From Boseongicola sp. SB0675_bin_26 (GTDB lineage Bacteria; Pseudomonadota; Alphaproteobacteria; Rhodobacterales; Rhodobacteraceae): a stretch of 7,001 bases of DNA. Positions 6,900 through 7,001 of this stretch are shown one piece after another. Positions within the stretch are counted from its first letter, which is position 1; the number at the start of each line of letters is the position of its first letter. The notes under the pieces are model-generated. The model was given only the letters and a program-made list of their open reading frames with translations. It was not told the DNA's origin and ran no database searches. The stretch spans positions 1-7,001 of the forward strand of contig VYCX01000328.1 of NCBI GenBank assembly GCA_009843725.1, given 5' to 3'. The position numbers and the translations under genes are program-made.

Positions 6900-7001
6900 A
6901 TGCGCACTGAACCGGGCACCTTCGACCTCTTCGTCATCGGCGGCGGCATCAACGGTTGCGGCATCGCCCGCGATGCGGCGGGACGGGGCCTGAGCGTGGC
7001 C
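6900..7001 (+). CDS. glpD: Glycerol-3-phosphate dehydrogenase (FAD-dependent), N-terminal fragment
   Basis: GlpD oxidises sn-glycerol-3-phosphate to dihydroxyacetone phosphate and passes electrons to quinone at the inner face of the cytoplasmic membrane. Only 34 codons are present before the window ends, out of roughly 500 or more in the family. They begin MRTEPGTFDLFVIGGGINGC and continue with GIARDAAGRGLSVA, the dinucleotide-binding GxGxxG fold plus the NGxGIARDAAxRGL sequence that is characteristic of GlpD and its close relatives. The ATG at 6900 places this motif at the usual distance from the N-terminus. Upstream, TGGACGG is only a weak ribosome binding site. It points the same way as hutFC but is separated by 309 bases, so it is probably a separate unit. 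Anaerobic GlpA cannot be fully excluded from the fragment. Confidence 0.85.
   Translation, partial: MRTEPGTFDLFVIGGGINGCGIARDAAGRGLSVA

Noticed and set aside
6523..6993. A 156-codon plus-strand frame across the hutC end and the gap into glpD
   Set aside because: It runs out of frame through the ends of two real genes and is of low-complexity Arg/Ser/Pro composition.
1..7001. CRISPR arrays, insertion sequences, tRNA or rRNA, phage or novel defence genes
   Set aside because: None was seen; all substantial coding capacity is accounted for by hut genes and glpD.

Overview
The window holds most of a histidine-utilisation (hut) cluster from a GC-rich bacterium, followed by the first codons of a glycerol-3-phosphate dehydrogenase gene. 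The high GC content, the pairing of HutF with HutG, and the compact layout fit an alphaproteobacterium, most likely Rhodobacterales. The taxonomic call is inference from style and gene content; nothing in the window proves it.

Layout. Positions 1-4453 carry four minus-strand genes, transcribed hutI, hutH, hutG, hutU; hutU runs off the left edge. Each of the three junctions is the same 4-base ATGA overlap, in which the stop of one gene shares bases with the start of the next. Positions 4454-4530 form a 77-base divergent control region. It has a near-perfect 16-bp palindrome (4493-4508) lying within oppositely oriented promoter-like elements. Positions 4531-6590 carry plus-strand hutF and hutC, which overlap by GTGA if hutC starts at its GTG codon. 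Positions 6591-6899 are non-coding as far as I can see, GC-rich and with several hairpins. Positions 6900-7001 are the N-terminus of GlpD.

How the genes work together. HutH deaminates histidine to urocanate. HutU hydrates urocanate to imidazolone propionate. HutI opens that ring to N-formimidoyl-L-glutamate. HutF deiminates this to N-formyl-L-glutamate plus ammonia, and HutG hydrolyses it to glutamate plus formate. This is the five-step route, as opposed to the four-step route in which a formimidoylglutamase yields formamide. HutC is a GntR-family repressor that in studied systems is released from DNA by urocanate. The central palindrome is its probable operator, and one operator could control both arms.

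I found no mobile element, CRISPR array, tRNA, rRNA or unknown gene system. The points most worth a second look are the overlapping divergent promoters with a shared operator, the repeated 4-base coupling of genes, and the hairpin-rich gap before glpD.
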